In this document: piece after piece, positions 1 to 8,415 of the stretch | Layout: each line of letters starts with the position of its first letter | Position numbering within the stretch: position 1 is the stretch's first letter | Position numbers and translations under genes: made by a program | Assembly (NCBI GenBank): GCA_934546985.1 | Contig: CAKTEE010000008.1 | Location: 1-64,000, forward strand | Reading direction: 5' to 3' | Length of the DNA: 64,000 nucleotides | Source of the DNA: an uncultured Eubacteriales bacterium | GTDB lineage: Bacteria > Bacillota > Clostridia > Oscillospirales > Acutalibacteraceae | Notes under the pieces: generated by a model | What the model saw: only the letters and a program-made list of their open reading frames with translations | Databases searched by the model: none | What the model was told of the DNA's origin: nothing

Positions 1-75
1 GGGGTATAGCTCAGTTGGTAGAGCAGCGGTCTCCAAAACCGCGTGCCGAGGGTTCAAGTCCTTCTGCCCCTGCCA
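1..75 (+). tRNA. tRNA-Trp (CCA anticodon), first base outside window
   Basis: The cloverleaf folds well: D arm GCTC/GAGC, anticodon stem GCGGT/ACCGC with loop CTCCAAA (anticodon CCA, Trp), T arm GAGGG/CCTTC with loop TTCAAGT, and an encoded 3' CCA at 73-75. The acceptor 3' strand TGCCCCT needs a 5' partner AGGGGTA, so the first base (A1) lies one base left of the window. Confidence 0.95.
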
Positions 76-77
76 TT

Positions 78-116
78 AAAAAAAGCCTTGAGACCATGCT
101 GTTTCAAGGCTTTTTT
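78..116 (+). terminator. Rho-independent terminator after tRNA-Trp
   Basis: AAAAAGCCTTGA pairs with TCAAGGCTTTTTT across a 12-base loop, followed by a T-run. It sits three bases after the CCA end of the tRNA. Confidence 0.85.
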
Positions 117-289
117 GTTGTCTTTTTTATCATGGCATACGGTCTGAAAATCTGCATTTTGACGCTCAAATTGGGGTGTCAATTTTTCATCCACTGGCAC
201 CCGCTTGTAACATTTCCGTCTGCTACATCATCAGAAGATTATCCATTCGTACTGTTGTTTTTCTTGTAATATTTTTCCTTTTCTCTGTT

Positions 290-672
290 TTTTTGTACTT
301 TAAGTCAGCATATCACGCGAAACTGGATACACCCATTTTGTGCGTTATCCCCATAATCATGTGTATATGATCATGACATACTTCCGCCTCTATGATTGTT
401 ACCTGTTTCTAGTTGCATAGTTCCCGTAATATCTTTCCGATTTCCTCCCTGTTTTCTCCATAAAATATCTTCCTACGGTACTTTGGTACAAATGCTATAG
501 TAATCTAAATCACACATTTTTTGATACGGCAAATCCAAGTGATACATTATTTTATTTTTCCCTTTCGGTATATCCACCGAACTTGTGTCATCCAATATAC
601 TATTGTCAACACGATATGATATTTTCAGTTCCAAGTTGTGTATGCTAAACTATTACTGTCATTAGGCTTCAT
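290..672 (-). pseudogene. Decayed IS200-like TnpA transposase remnant
   Basis: On the minus strand an ATG at 672 with a GAGGAGG site begins a peptide resembling the N-terminus of IS200/IS605-family TnpA (SLAYTTWN, stop, KYHIV). After about 130 foreign-looking bases the family signature resumes: FVPKYRRKIFYGEN, then IGKILREL, a stop, and the HUH-type motif region EAEVCHDHIHM. Several in-frame stops and a missing C-terminal part with the catalytic Tyr show that it is dead. Together with the hairpin at 745-761 it accounts for most of the gap between the tRNA and cdaR. No intact gene is present from 117 to 849. Confidence 0.7.
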
Positions 673-744
673 GTCTAATGTCCTCCTCTATCGTATCAAA
701 AGGAGTTTTTATTTCATACTTATCGCTTAAGCTTTTTGGGAACT

Positions 745-761
745 CCCCGGCATATCCGGGG
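745..761. repeat. Hairpin resembling an IS200 left-end structure
   Basis: CCCCGG-CATAT-CCGGGG is a 6-bp stem located about 75 bp upstream of the remnant TnpA start. IS200 elements carry a GC-rich subterminal hairpin at the end upstream of tnpA, so this is probably the old left end. A short T-run follows on the plus strand, so it could also stop transcription. Confidence 0.5.
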
Positions 762-771
762 TTTTCGATTA

Positions 772-806
772 CAAAAAAAGGCAGCCATCTTTCATCAGAT
801 GGCTGC
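772..806 (-). terminator. Terminator of the cdaA-cdaR operon
   Basis: On the minus strand GCAGCCATCT and AGATGGCTGC form a 10-bp stem with a 6-base loop, followed by a run of seven T. It lies about 45 bp downstream of the cdaR stop. Confidence 0.85.
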
Positions 807-849
807 TAAATCTCCAAAAACCTGTCCTACCATACTATCAGTTTATTAT

Positions 850-2145
850 TTAAGATGTGGATTTAACCCTAAGCCAAATTTTATATTCACCATTTGCCCA
901 GCAACGATCATTATTTTTGACTGAAATATTGACTTTAAATTGCTGTTCACCTAAAGAGAACTGTTCATCCAGCAAATCGACTTTAGCATATATATCACTA
1001 GAAGTAAGCTGACTGATAACATCTTCCGGACCAACGATCTTTACCTCACTAATATCTCCTGATACAATTGTAACTGTATTGACTGTTGGAATATTTTGAA
1101 CAATAATATTATCCTTTGGTATTGTGAAAATATTTGATGTTAGGCCTTTCATGTTTACGGTTACCAGAACAGTTTCAACATTATCTATAGCCGTTACACC
1201 GGATGGCAAAGAAACATCAAAGGTAAACGTATTTTCATCTGGACTCAACTTCTCAAAATCAATTTTACCAAGGTTCAACTGTGTCATACTGTCAATTGCT
1301 GCCTCTGGTCCTGCAATACTGATTGTTTCAGGAGAAAATTTCATTTCCAGAGAAGATGTTAAATAATCCTGAGGTGCATTAATAAACTCTGCAGTAACCG
1401 GCAATTCTTTGCGTTTAAGAATCGGCACTGTCATCTGTACCGTTTGATTCTCCTGACCAATTTCCAGATATTTCGGTTCATTCCCATTACTGTCTACCGC
1501 TTGAACCTGACAGTCAAATGTTGTTGTCTGCGTTAACGGATCACTAATTTCAATGCGTGCATAAACTTTATCTATTTTTTCTATTTCAGTTTTCGGCCCG
1601 GTGACTTTAATTTGCGACTGAGACAAAACCTCATTTTGCTGCATATAATCATTTGCCGCTACCTGAGGAGATATGATATCAGGAGTAAGCGGAAAATATT
1701 TAGTACTCTCCACATCAAAGTAAGCGTCAACATAAGACGGTGAAACTTTATTAATGGTAATTCCAGTAACACCGTCCGCCGGTTTATAATTCAGCCAAAG
1801 GCGTACTTTGCCTGATGATTCTATGGTGCTTGTCTGTGCTGTAACAATAATATCATCCGCAGTTTTTTGGCGTACAATATAACTTTCTCCGGAAATATCC
1901 ACATCTACTGTAAAGTTTGTTTCTCCAAATAATTTTAAGCCTAGCTTTTCTGCATACGTATTTTTCAAATCAATAGTTACAGGAACTGATGTGATTGTTC
2001 GCTCAGCAGAAATACTGATATTCATAGAAACGGTAAACCATAAAATTACAGAGAGAAATAAAGAAAATATAATCACAAACCGATTGTTGTTAAACAGCTT
2101 GTGCAGTGTTGTATTTTTAATCCGCTCCTTAAAACCCGTCTTCAT
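850..2145 (-). CDS. cdaR: CdaR/YbbR-domain regulator of diadenylate cyclase
   Basis: A 431-residue protein with one N-terminal membrane segment (about residues 22-42, after a basic KER/K stretch) followed by an extracytoplasmic region made of repeated YbbR domains of about 80 residues each. In Firmicutes this protein binds the membrane cyclase CdaA and adjusts c-di-AMP synthesis. The gene overlaps the end of cdaA by 4 bp, so the pair is translationally coupled. The glmM gene that often follows is not here; a terminator and an IS200 relic come next. The family assignment rests on domain layout and neighbourhood. Confidence 0.88.
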   Translation of the reverse strand: MKTGFKERIKNTTLHKLFNNNRFVIIFSLFLSVILWFTVSMNISISAERTITSVPVTIDLKNTYAEKLGLKLFGETNFTVDVDISGESYIVRQKTADDIIVTAQTSTIESSGKVRLWLNYKPADGVTGITINKVSPSYVDAYFDVESTKYFPLTPDIISPQVAANDYMQQNEVLSQSQIKVTGPKTEIEKIDKVYARIEISDPLTQTTTFDCQVQAVDSNGNEPKYLEIGQENQTVQMTVPILKRKELPVTAEFINAPQDYLTSSLEMKFSPETISIAGPEAAIDSMTQLNLGKIDFEKLSPDENTFTFDVSLPSGVTAIDNVETVLVTVNMKGLTSNIFTIPKDNIIVQNIPTVNTVTIVSGDISEVKIVGPEDVISQLTSSDIYAKVDLLDEQFSLGEQQFKVNISVKNNDRCWANGEYKIWLRVKSTS

Positions 2146-3032
2146 TTTAAAAATCCTCCAAGAAAACGTTTTTTCTCGCCGGCATTCGTTTCCTTAGCAT
2201 TGCCAAGCAGTTCAGTAACCAAATACTCTCGAAGCGTATTCTCAACCAAATCCCTCGTTAGAACTCCGGCTTTTGCAACTGAAATCACGCCGGTTTCCTC
2301 CGATACAATAACCACAATGGCATCGCTTTCTTCACTCATTCCCAAAGCCGCACGATGCCTTGTACCTAATTCCCTGCTAATACGCATATTCTGCGTTAAC
2401 GGTAAAATGCAGCCGGCTGCATATATTTTGCCCTCGCGCACAATCATCGCACCATCATGCAGCGGTGCTTTGGGAAAAAAGATATTTCCAACAATTTCTG
2501 CTGTCGGTTCCGCATTCACAATTGTTCCTGTTTTGATAATATCTCCAAGCATTGTTGATTTTTCAAATACAATTAAAGCGCCTATTTTCTTTTCACTCAT
2601 GCTCATACAAGCACTGCAAATTTCCATAATAGAAAATTCAATCTGTTTGCGCTTTTGCTCTTCTTCCGCGCTCCGAAAACCCAAAATGCTGAATTTACTG
2701 ATAGAACTTCTGCCAATTTGCTCTAAAGCCCTGCGTATTTCCGGCTGAAAGAGTATTACAATTAAAAACAAAGCGGAATCTGTAATATATTTTAAAATAT
2801 AGGACATGCTGCGCATACCCAGCAAAGTAACCGTAGCATAAGCGACAGCAATTAATATAATCCCCTTAATTAACTGACCCGCCCGGGTTTCCCTGACCAG
2901 TTGTATTGCTTTGTAAATGATAAAAGCCACTACCAAGATATCAAGCGTATCTTGAATAGGGCGATATTGTTCAATTACGCCAAGCATTTTCTGCCAGCTA
3001 TCTGACATTTGGCTTAATAGAATCATTTTCAT
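2142..3032 (-). CDS. cdaA: Diadenylate cyclase CdaA (c-di-AMP synthase)
   Basis: This enzyme condenses two ATP into c-di-AMP, which controls potassium and osmolyte transport and cell-wall homeostasis. The protein has about three N-terminal membrane helices (roughly residues 25-100) and a cytoplasmic DisA_N domain carrying both signature motifs, DGAMIV and RHRAALG. Length (296) is normal. The start at 3032 gives a short N-terminal extension; a second ATG eight codons in (MSDSWQ) is also possible. It lies upstream of and overlaps cdaR. Confidence 0.93.
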   Translation of the reverse strand: MKMILLSQMSDSWQKMLGVIEQYRPIQDTLDILVVAFIIYKAIQLVRETRAGQLIKGIILIAVAYATVTLLGMRSMSYILKYITDSALFLIVILFQPEIRRALEQIGRSSISKFSILGFRSAEEEQKRKQIEFSIMEICSACMSMSEKKIGALIVFEKSTMLGDIIKTGTIVNAEPTAEIVGNIFFPKAPLHDGAMIVREGKIYAAGCILPLTQNMRISRELGTRHRAALGMSEESDAIVVIVSEETGVISVAKAGVLTRDLVENTLREYLVTELLGNAKETNAGEKKRFLGGFLK

Positions 3033-3102
3033 CTTCCTTTTTTGTATACAGCCTTTTATTCGTTTATTATTTTAACACATCATAACCACTCTGAAAAGCT
3101 TT

Positions 3103-4251
3103 TTAGAAGCTTTTTGCAATTTTTATTATCTGAAAGATCACCTTATCAATTTCCTGACGAGTAGTGAATGCACCCGGACACAAACGGACAGTGCCATCTT
3201 GCATAGTGCCAAAGGCATTATGCGCCAATGGCGCACAATGCAACCCCGCACGGACGGCTATCCCCTGCTGTGCAAGCGCTTCTCCGATATCACCGCTAGC
3301 CGCCCCTTTAATATTAAAAGAAAGTACCGGTGCAAAGTGCGGAGATACGGGGCGGGGCGTATATAACTGGGCGTTATCAATTTTTTTTATACCATCATAC
3401 AAATATTGCGTAAGCGAAAGCTCGTGGTAATATAGTTTTTCCTCACCTTTTTGTTTTACAAAATCAAGGCCGGCAGAAAGGCCGATAATACCCGATGTGT
3501 TAATTGTACCGCTTTCCAATCGATCCGGTAAAAAATCCGGTTGTTCTAACTGCTGCGATACACTTCCGGTTCCGCCCTCCATCAAAGGTGTTAAAATATT
3601 CCCTTTTGTCGTTACAAGCATTCCCGTACCCATTGGGCCATATAAACCTTTATGCCCCGGCATACATAAATAATCAATATTCATTTGTTGAATATTAATC
3701 GGTAATACACCGGCGGATTGCGCAGCATCTACAATAAATGTAATGCCATGAGACACTGCCAGTTCACCAATAGCATGAATCGGTAATATCACTCCAAATA
3801 CATTAGACACATGCGTGCAAACAATAACAGACGTATTAGGACGTATTAACTGCCGGAATGCTTCAACTGTTGCCCTATCATTCCCAGGAACCACTTTTGC
3901 TACATCAAAATTAATGATGCCCTGCTGTTTAAGTGCATAAAGCGGACGGATGACTGAATTGTGTTCTAAATTAGACGTAATAACATGGCATCCCGGTTTC
4001 ACAATTCCTTTGATTGCAAGGTTCAGTGCATGCGTACAATTCATGGTAAAAACAACATCCTGTGCAGAAACTGCGCCAAACATTGCAGCAGCTTTTTTGC
4101 GGCATTTATAAATTTCTTCTGATGTTTTCAGCGTCATCTCATGCCCGCTGCGCCCGGGATTTGCACCATAAACCTTTAATGCATGTTCTACTGCCCGAGT
4201 TACCGATACAGGTTTTGGAAAAGTAGTAGCAGCATTATCAAGATAAATCAC
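3103..4251 (-). CDS. Cysteine desulfurase-like class V aminotransferase
   Basis: A PLP enzyme of the NifS/CsdB superfamily. The start MIYLDNAATTFPKP is typical, the PLP lysine is in MPGHKGLYGPMG, and a Cys sits in the active-site loop RAGLHCAPLAH near the C-terminus. Its length of 382 matches the subgroup called cysteine desulfurase family proteins in Clostridia. The gene overlaps the DUF3343 gene upstream by 4 bp, a pairing associated with sulfur or selenium mobilisation. No iscU-like scaffold gene is adjacent, so a housekeeping Fe-S role is not indicated. Confidence 0.88.
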   Translation of the reverse strand: MIYLDNAATTFPKPVSVTRAVEHALKVYGANPGRSGHEMTLKTSEEIYKCRKKAAAMFGAVSAQDVVFTMNCTHALNLAIKGIVKPGCHVITSNLEHNSVIRPLYALKQQGIINFDVAKVVPGNDRATVEAFRQLIRPNTSVIVCTHVSNVFGVILPIHAIGELAVSHGITFIVDAAQSAGVLPINIQQMNIDYLCMPGHKGLYGPMGTGMLVTTKGNILTPLMEGGTGSVSQQLEQPDFLPDRLESGTINTSGIIGLSAGLDFVKQKGEEKLYYHELSLTQYLYDGIKKIDNAQLYTPRPVSPHFAPVLSFNIKGAASGDIGEALAQQGIAVRAGLHCAPLAHNAFGTMQDGTVRLCPGAFTTRQEIDKVIFQIIKIAKSF

Positions 4252-4472
4252 TTTCTTCCCCCCTGACCGGAAACAATTTTTATTCCTGCTTTGGTCAGGA
4301 GGTGCTCAAGTTCGTCTTGACTTGCATTAGAATATATGGTATAACCACAGCCATTTGCCTGCGCTGGGCTGTGAGTTTTTTCAAAATGAACATTATAACC
4401 CTTGCTTTCCAGAATATCTCTACTTCTTTGCGCGTAGGTTATAGAATTAACATTAACAGAACTTTTATTCAT
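4248..4472 (-). CDS. DUF3343 family small protein
   Basis: A 74-residue protein with the DUF3343 pattern: a beta-alpha-beta fold with SITYAQRSRDILESKG near the N-terminus and a central Cys in NGCGYTIYS. DUF3343 proteins are proposed carriers of persulfide or selenide and usually travel with desulfurase-like enzymes, as here (4-bp overlap). The single Cys in the central loop is the plausible carrier residue; that is inference. Confidence 0.75.
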   Translation of the reverse strand: MNKSSVNVNSITYAQRSRDILESKGYNVHFEKTHSPAQANGCGYTIYSNASQDELEHLLTKAGIKIVSGQGGRK

Positions 4473-4524
4473 AGATTTTCACCTCGCGTTTTAATAACAT
4501 TCTATGCAAAGCGAGGTGATTATG

Positions 4525-5004
4525 TCATTCTTTTATTTTATCCAAAAGACAAACTGCATGTGCGGCAACTCCTTCACCGGTTCCTGTAAATCCAAGTCCC
4601 TCTTCTGTTGTTGCTTTTACACTGACATCTTCTATTGATATTCGGCAGACTTTGGCTATATTTTGGCGCATTTGCAAAATATAGGGCTTTAGTTTAGGCG
4701 CTTGTGCCAGAACCGTTGCATCAATATTGCAAATAAAAAATCCCTTTTCCCGTATACATTTTACAACAGACTCCAGCAATAACGAACTGTCTGCATCTTG
4801 ATACAATGGATCGTTATCCGGAAACATTCCGCCAATATCACCGAGAGCTGCCGCACCAAGCAAAGCATCTGACACCGCATGAAGCAATACGTCTGCATCT
4901 GAATGCCCTAAAAGGCCTTTTTCATAAGGAATATTTACGCCGCCAATGATAAGTTTTCTATTTTCTGTCAACCTGTGTACGTCATACCCATGTCCAATCC
5001 TCAT
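4525..5004 (-). CDS. ispF: 2-C-methyl-D-erythritol 2,4-cyclodiphosphate synthase
   Basis: Catalyses formation of MEcPP in the MEP isoprenoid pathway. The 159-residue protein starts MRIGHGYDVHR, with the zinc ligands D8 and H10 of the family, LGHSDADVLLHA in the first third and the ATTEEGLGFTGTGEG signature near the C-terminus. It overlaps ispD by 4 bp, so the two steps are co-expressed. Confidence 0.97.
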   Translation of the reverse strand: MRIGHGYDVHRLTENRKLIIGGVNIPYEKGLLGHSDADVLLHAVSDALLGAAALGDIGGMFPDNDPLYQDADSSLLLESVVKCIREKGFFICNIDATVLAQAPKLKPYILQMRQNIAKVCRISIEDVSVKATTEEGLGFTGTGEGVAAHAVCLLDKIKE

Positions 5005-5720
5005 TGCTCCATTCCCCTTTCTCTAAACTCCAAAAGCGCTTTTGCAACTGCAATATCCTCCGGCGTTGTAATTTTAATGTTATCCCTTCGTCCGGATATA
5101 ATTGCAACTGGATGTCCAATATATTCCAAAAGCTGACAATCATCGGTAAAATCTTTGCCCTCCCGACAGGCTTTTTCCATAGCAGCACGGTATAAATTCA
5201 CTTCAAATACCTGCGGCGTCTGCACTGCATATAAGACGGAACGATCCGGCGTTTCTATAATATAACGATGAGTATCTGTTTTTTTTATGGTATCTATGAC
5301 AGGCGTCCCAATAGTACAAGCATCACAGTTAAAAGCGCAATGAACCATTTTGTCAATATCCTGTGGGGTAATCAGAGGGCGAGCGCCGTCATGAATTGCA
5401 ACAAAAGCGGCATCCTCGCTAATATTTTTTAATCCGCAGGCAACAGATTCCTGTCTTGTAGCCCCTCCTGCTACAATCTTTCGGCATTTTTCAATTCTGT
5501 ATTGGTTTATTAAACTCTGGATATTCTCAATGTCCTGTTTTTTTGCAGCAACGATAATTTCCTGCACGCTGTTTGACAACTGAAAAGCGCGTAATGTATG
5601 TATTAGCACCGGACAACCGCATAATTCAAGAAACTGTTTGCTGATTCCGCCCATTCGTGTGGAAGAACCCGCAGCAACAATAATTGCACTGACAAATGGA
5701 GTTTTATTTTCTTTCTGCAT
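5001..5720 (-). CDS. ispD: 2-C-methyl-D-erythritol 4-phosphate cytidylyltransferase
   Basis: Transfers CMP to MEP, the third MEP-pathway step. The nucleotide-binding signature AAGSSTRMGG is at residues 16-25 and the HDGARPL motif is in the middle. The reading frame is open further upstream, but the start MQKENKTPF at 5720 is preceded by GGGAGGAGG at correct spacing, giving a normal 239 residues. It lies directly upstream of ispF. Confidence 0.96.
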   Translation of the reverse strand: MQKENKTPFVSAIIVAAGSSTRMGGISKQFLELCGCPVLIHTLRAFQLSNSVQEIIVAAKKQDIENIQSLINQYRIEKCRKIVAGGATRQESVACGLKNISEDAAFVAIHDGARPLITPQDIDKMVHCAFNCDACTIGTPVIDTIKKTDTHRYIIETPDRSVLYAVQTPQVFEVNLYRAAMEKACREGKDFTDDCQLLEYIGHPVAIISGRRDNIKITTPEDIAVAKALLEFRERGMEQ

Positions 5721-5750
5721 ACCAAAATCCTCCTCCCAATAAAAACAGAA

Positions 5751-5778
5751 AATGGGCGGACCATATAGCCCGCCCAAT
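5751..5778 (-). terminator. Terminator of the oxidoreductase operon
   Basis: On the minus strand GGGCGG and CCGCCC form a stem with a 10-base loop, followed by ATTTTCTGTTTTT. It separates the oxidoreductase operon from ispD. Confidence 0.7.
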
Positions 5779-5791
5779 TGATCTGTTTCTA

Positions 5792-6325
5792 TTAATAATT
5801 GATACCAAGTGAAATTGCTTTTAAATTACTTTCCAGACGATCCGCTTTCCTCGGCGGAATACATTTCTGAATTCCCAATTTCAACGCTTCTTCAGAGCAG
5901 AATCCGGTTTCTTTAAAAATCTTACCAAGGAGCACCATATTCGCGCCGCCCTTCAAGCCGTTTTCATCCGCCAGCTTGGTTGCCGGAACATAGTACGGAA
6001 TAACATCATCCCGCTCCACTTTTCTGGAAATCAACGTGCTGTCAATGAAAACCTTACCGCCGGGTGCAACGGTATTGATAAACTTATCAAAAGACGGACC
6101 ATTCATTGCTATAAATACATTTGGATTCAGAACAAGCGGAGAACCAATCGGTTCATCAGAAATACACACACTGCAATTCGCGGTGCCTCCGCGCATTTCC
6201 GGTCCATAAGAAGGAAGCCAAGATACTTCTTTATCATTCATCAAACCAATATAAGCAAGAACCTTGCCAAGAAACAGGACGCCCTGACCGCCGAAACCGG
6301 CAATTACAGAATTAAACTCATTCAT
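5792..6325 (-). CDS. 2-oxoacid:ferredoxin oxidoreductase, gamma subunit
   Basis: A 177-residue POR gamma-type subunit with the glycine-rich GFGGQGVLFLGK motif at residues 10-21 and the SYGPEMRGG motif at about 39-47. Last gene of a four-subunit operon (ferredoxin, alpha, beta, gamma) and overlaps the beta gene by 8 bp. The complex oxidatively decarboxylates a 2-oxoacid with CoA and reduces ferredoxin. The substrate (branched-chain 2-oxoacid versus 2-oxoglutarate) cannot be fixed from sequence; the alpha subunit looks most VorB-like. Confidence 0.92.
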   Translation of the reverse strand: MNEFNSVIAGFGGQGVLFLGKVLAYIGLMNDKEVSWLPSYGPEMRGGTANCSVCISDEPIGSPLVLNPNVFIAMNGPSFDKFINTVAPGGKVFIDSTLISRKVERDDVIPYYVPATKLADENGLKGGANMVLLGKIFKETGFCSEEALKLGIQKCIPPRKADRLESNLKAISLGINY

Positions 6326-7079
6326 TGTTTGCGTCCTCCTTTGCCGTTATATCCTTATATACACCCAACGGATAATATGGAAGCATATTATCACGAAGCC
6401 ACTGAAGCGCTTCTACAGGGGTTAAGCCCCAGTTAGTCGGGCAGGTAGACAAAATTTCAACAATAGTAAATCCTTTGCCTGCAATTTGTGTTTCAAATGC
6501 TTTTTTGATTGCTTTTTTTGCGATATTAACATTCTTTACACTTTCCACTGTAACACGGGCAGCATAAGCGACGCCGTCAAGGGTAGAAAGCATTTCACAC
6601 ACGCGCACCGGATAACCGTTAGTATTTACATCACGCCCATAAGGCGTAGTTTGTGTAATTTGACCCGGCAAAGAAGTCGGAGCCATTTGACCGCCAGTCA
6701 TACCGTAAATTGCGTTATTGACAAAAATTACAGTTATATTTTCCCCTCTGGTTGCTGCATGAACCATTTCTGCCGTACCAATTGCGGCGAGGTCGCCGTC
6801 ACCCTGATATGTAAATACCACACTGTCAGGCAAAGACCGCTTCACACCGGTTGCTGCCGCAGGAGCACGTCCGTGCGGACATTGGATACAGTCTACATCA
6901 AAATAATTATATGCCATAACGGAACAGCCAACAGAAGCCATTGCAATTGTTTTGCCTTCAATACCCAGTTCATCAATGCATTCTGCAACCAAACGGTGAA
7001 TGATACCATGAGTACAGCCAGGGCAATAATGCGTATGAGCATCCGTTAAAGCGTGGGGTTTTTGAAAAACTACAGCCAT
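6318..7079 (-). CDS. 2-oxoacid:ferredoxin oxidoreductase, beta (TPP) subunit
   Basis: Thiamine-pyrophosphate-binding subunit. The Cys in YCPGCTHG (about residues 20-27) and the TPP motif from GDGDLAAIG to NNAIYGMTGGQ are clear. The start at 7079 overlaps the stop of the alpha gene (TAATG) and follows GGGAGG, giving 253 residues; three further upstream codons are probably not translated. Confidence 0.93.
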   Translation of the reverse strand: MAVVFQKPHALTDAHTHYCPGCTHGIIHRLVAECIDELGIEGKTIAMASVGCSVMAYNYFDVDCIQCPHGRAPAAATGVKRSLPDSVVFTYQGDGDLAAIGTAEMVHAATRGENITVIFVNNAIYGMTGGQMAPTSLPGQITQTTPYGRDVNTNGYPVRVCEMLSTLDGVAYAARVTVESVKNVNIAKKAIKKAFETQIAGKGFTIVEILSTCPTNWGLTPVEALQWLRDNMLPYYPLGVYKDITAKEDANNE

Positions 7080-8152
7080 TAGAAACAACCTCCCACTTGC
7101 TTTTTAATTTCTTCCAGAATTTCAGAAGGGGTAGGAATGATACCGCCGGTATGGCCGAAGAAATGAACGGGAACTCTCCCATCAACAGCCAAACGGACAT
7201 CGTCTACCATTTGTCCAAGGCTCATTTCCACAACAAGGAAATTCTTCGCAGTTTTACATGCACGTGTAATTGCCTGTGTTGGGAAAGGCCAAAGAGTGAT
7301 CGGACGGATACAGCCAACTTTAAGCCCCTGTGCCCGCGCACTCTTAACAGCGCTCTTTGCAACACGGGAACTTGCACCGTAAGCTACAACAACTACCTCA
7401 GCATCATCCATCATGAATTCTTCTGCCATCTGCTCTTTTTCTTTTATAATTTCATACCTTGCAAAACGTTCTTTATTGAGTCTTTCCAATTCTTCAGCCT
7501 GAAGGTAAAGTGAATTTACAATATTACGCGGTCGCTGGTTTTTATGGCCATTGGCTGCCCACGGTTTTTCGTGGACTTTTACAGTCTGGTCATTATTTAC
7601 CACTACCGGCTCCATCATCTGACCCAGCATACCGTCGGCAAGAATCATCGCCGGCATACGGTAGGTTTCCGCTAAATCAAAGCCATGCGCAACCAAATCT
7701 ACCATTTCCTGAACAGTAGACGGAGCAAAAACAAGAACATGGCCATCGCCATGACCAGGCGCCTTTGTTGCCTGCCAATAGTCAGACTGAGAAGGCTGAA
7801 TACCGCCCAAGCCCGGACCACCACGCTGAACATTAATAATGAGCGCCGGCAAGTCACTGCCGATCATATAGGAAATACCTTCCGTCTTCAGGCTGACGCC
7901 GGGAGAAGAAGATGAGGTCATTGCACGGACGCCTGCTGCTGCTGCACCGAGCACCATATTAATTGCGGCAACCTCAGACTCAGCCTGAAGATAAACGCCG
8001 CCGATTTTAGGCATACGTTTTGCCATATATGCGGCAAGCTCCGTCTGCGGTGTAATCGGGTAACCGAAAAAATGGCGGCAGCCTGCCTGAATTGCAGCCT
8101 CAGCAAGCGCTTCATTGCCTTTCATTAAAACTCTCTCTGCCAATTTTGACAC
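7079..8152 (-). CDS. 2-oxoacid:ferredoxin oxidoreductase, alpha subunit (VorB-like)
   Basis: Alpha subunit with the pyrimidine-binding core: GYPITPQTE near the N-terminus, a SSSSPGVSLKTEG segment and a QPSQSDYWQ stretch characteristic of the VorB/KorA group. I place the start at GTG 8152, which overlaps the stop of the upstream ferredoxin gene (TAGTG) and follows GGAAAGG. This gives 357 residues, close to family length. An ATG ten codons further in (MKGNEAL) is the alternative. Confidence 0.92.
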   Translation of the reverse strand: MSKLAERVLMKGNEALAEAAIQAGCRHFFGYPITPQTELAAYMAKRMPKIGGVYLQAESEVAAINMVLGAAAAGVRAMTSSSSPGVSLKTEGISYMIGSDLPALIINVQRGGPGLGGIQPSQSDYWQATKAPGHGDGHVLVFAPSTVQEMVDLVAHGFDLAETYRMPAMILADGMLGQMMEPVVVNNDQTVKVHEKPWAANGHKNQRPRNIVNSLYLQAEELERLNKERFARYEIIKEKEQMAEEFMMDDAEVVVVAYGASSRVAKSAVKSARAQGLKVGCIRPITLWPFPTQAITRACKTAKNFLVVEMSLGQMVDDVRLAVDGRVPVHFFGHTGGIIPTPSEILEEIKKQVGGCF

Positions 8153-8358
8153 TACCTTTCCACTGTTATTGCACAATCGGGGCACATACGCGCACATGAT
8201 GCACAGCCGATACATTTTTCCATATCAACGACCGCTGCGGGATGATAACCCTTATCATTCAGCCTGCTCTTATCCAAACAGATAATCTTTTTCGGACATG
8301 CATCTACACACAGGCCACAGCCTTTGCAATAATCTGTATTAATTGTTATTTTTCCCAT
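8152..8358 (-). CDS. 4Fe-4S ferredoxin subunit of the oxidoreductase
   Basis: A 68-residue two-cluster ferredoxin with CKGCGLCVDACPK and CIGCASCARMCPD motifs. It passes electrons from the TPP enzyme to soluble ferredoxin. The start at 8358 (MGKITINTD) follows GGAGG at good spacing. First gene of the core oxidoreductase block; the P-loop ATPase gene lies 57 bp upstream. Confidence 0.94.
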   Translation of the reverse strand: MGKITINTDYCKGCGLCVDACPKKIICLDKSRLNDKGYHPAAVVDMEKCIGCASCARMCPDCAITVER

Positions 8359-8415
8359 AAAACTACACCTCCAAACCAATGCAGTGCTGCAATTGAATTT
8401 ATCATCGAACCCTGC

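Noticed and set aside
2101..2748. 215-residue plus-strand frame opposite cdaA
   Set aside because: Antisense to a clearly coding cdaA, with no ribosome site and no recognisable domain.
6486..7049. 187-residue plus-strand frame opposite the beta subunit gene
   Set aside because: Shadow of a conserved TPP-enzyme gene; Cys/Thr-rich translation with no family features.
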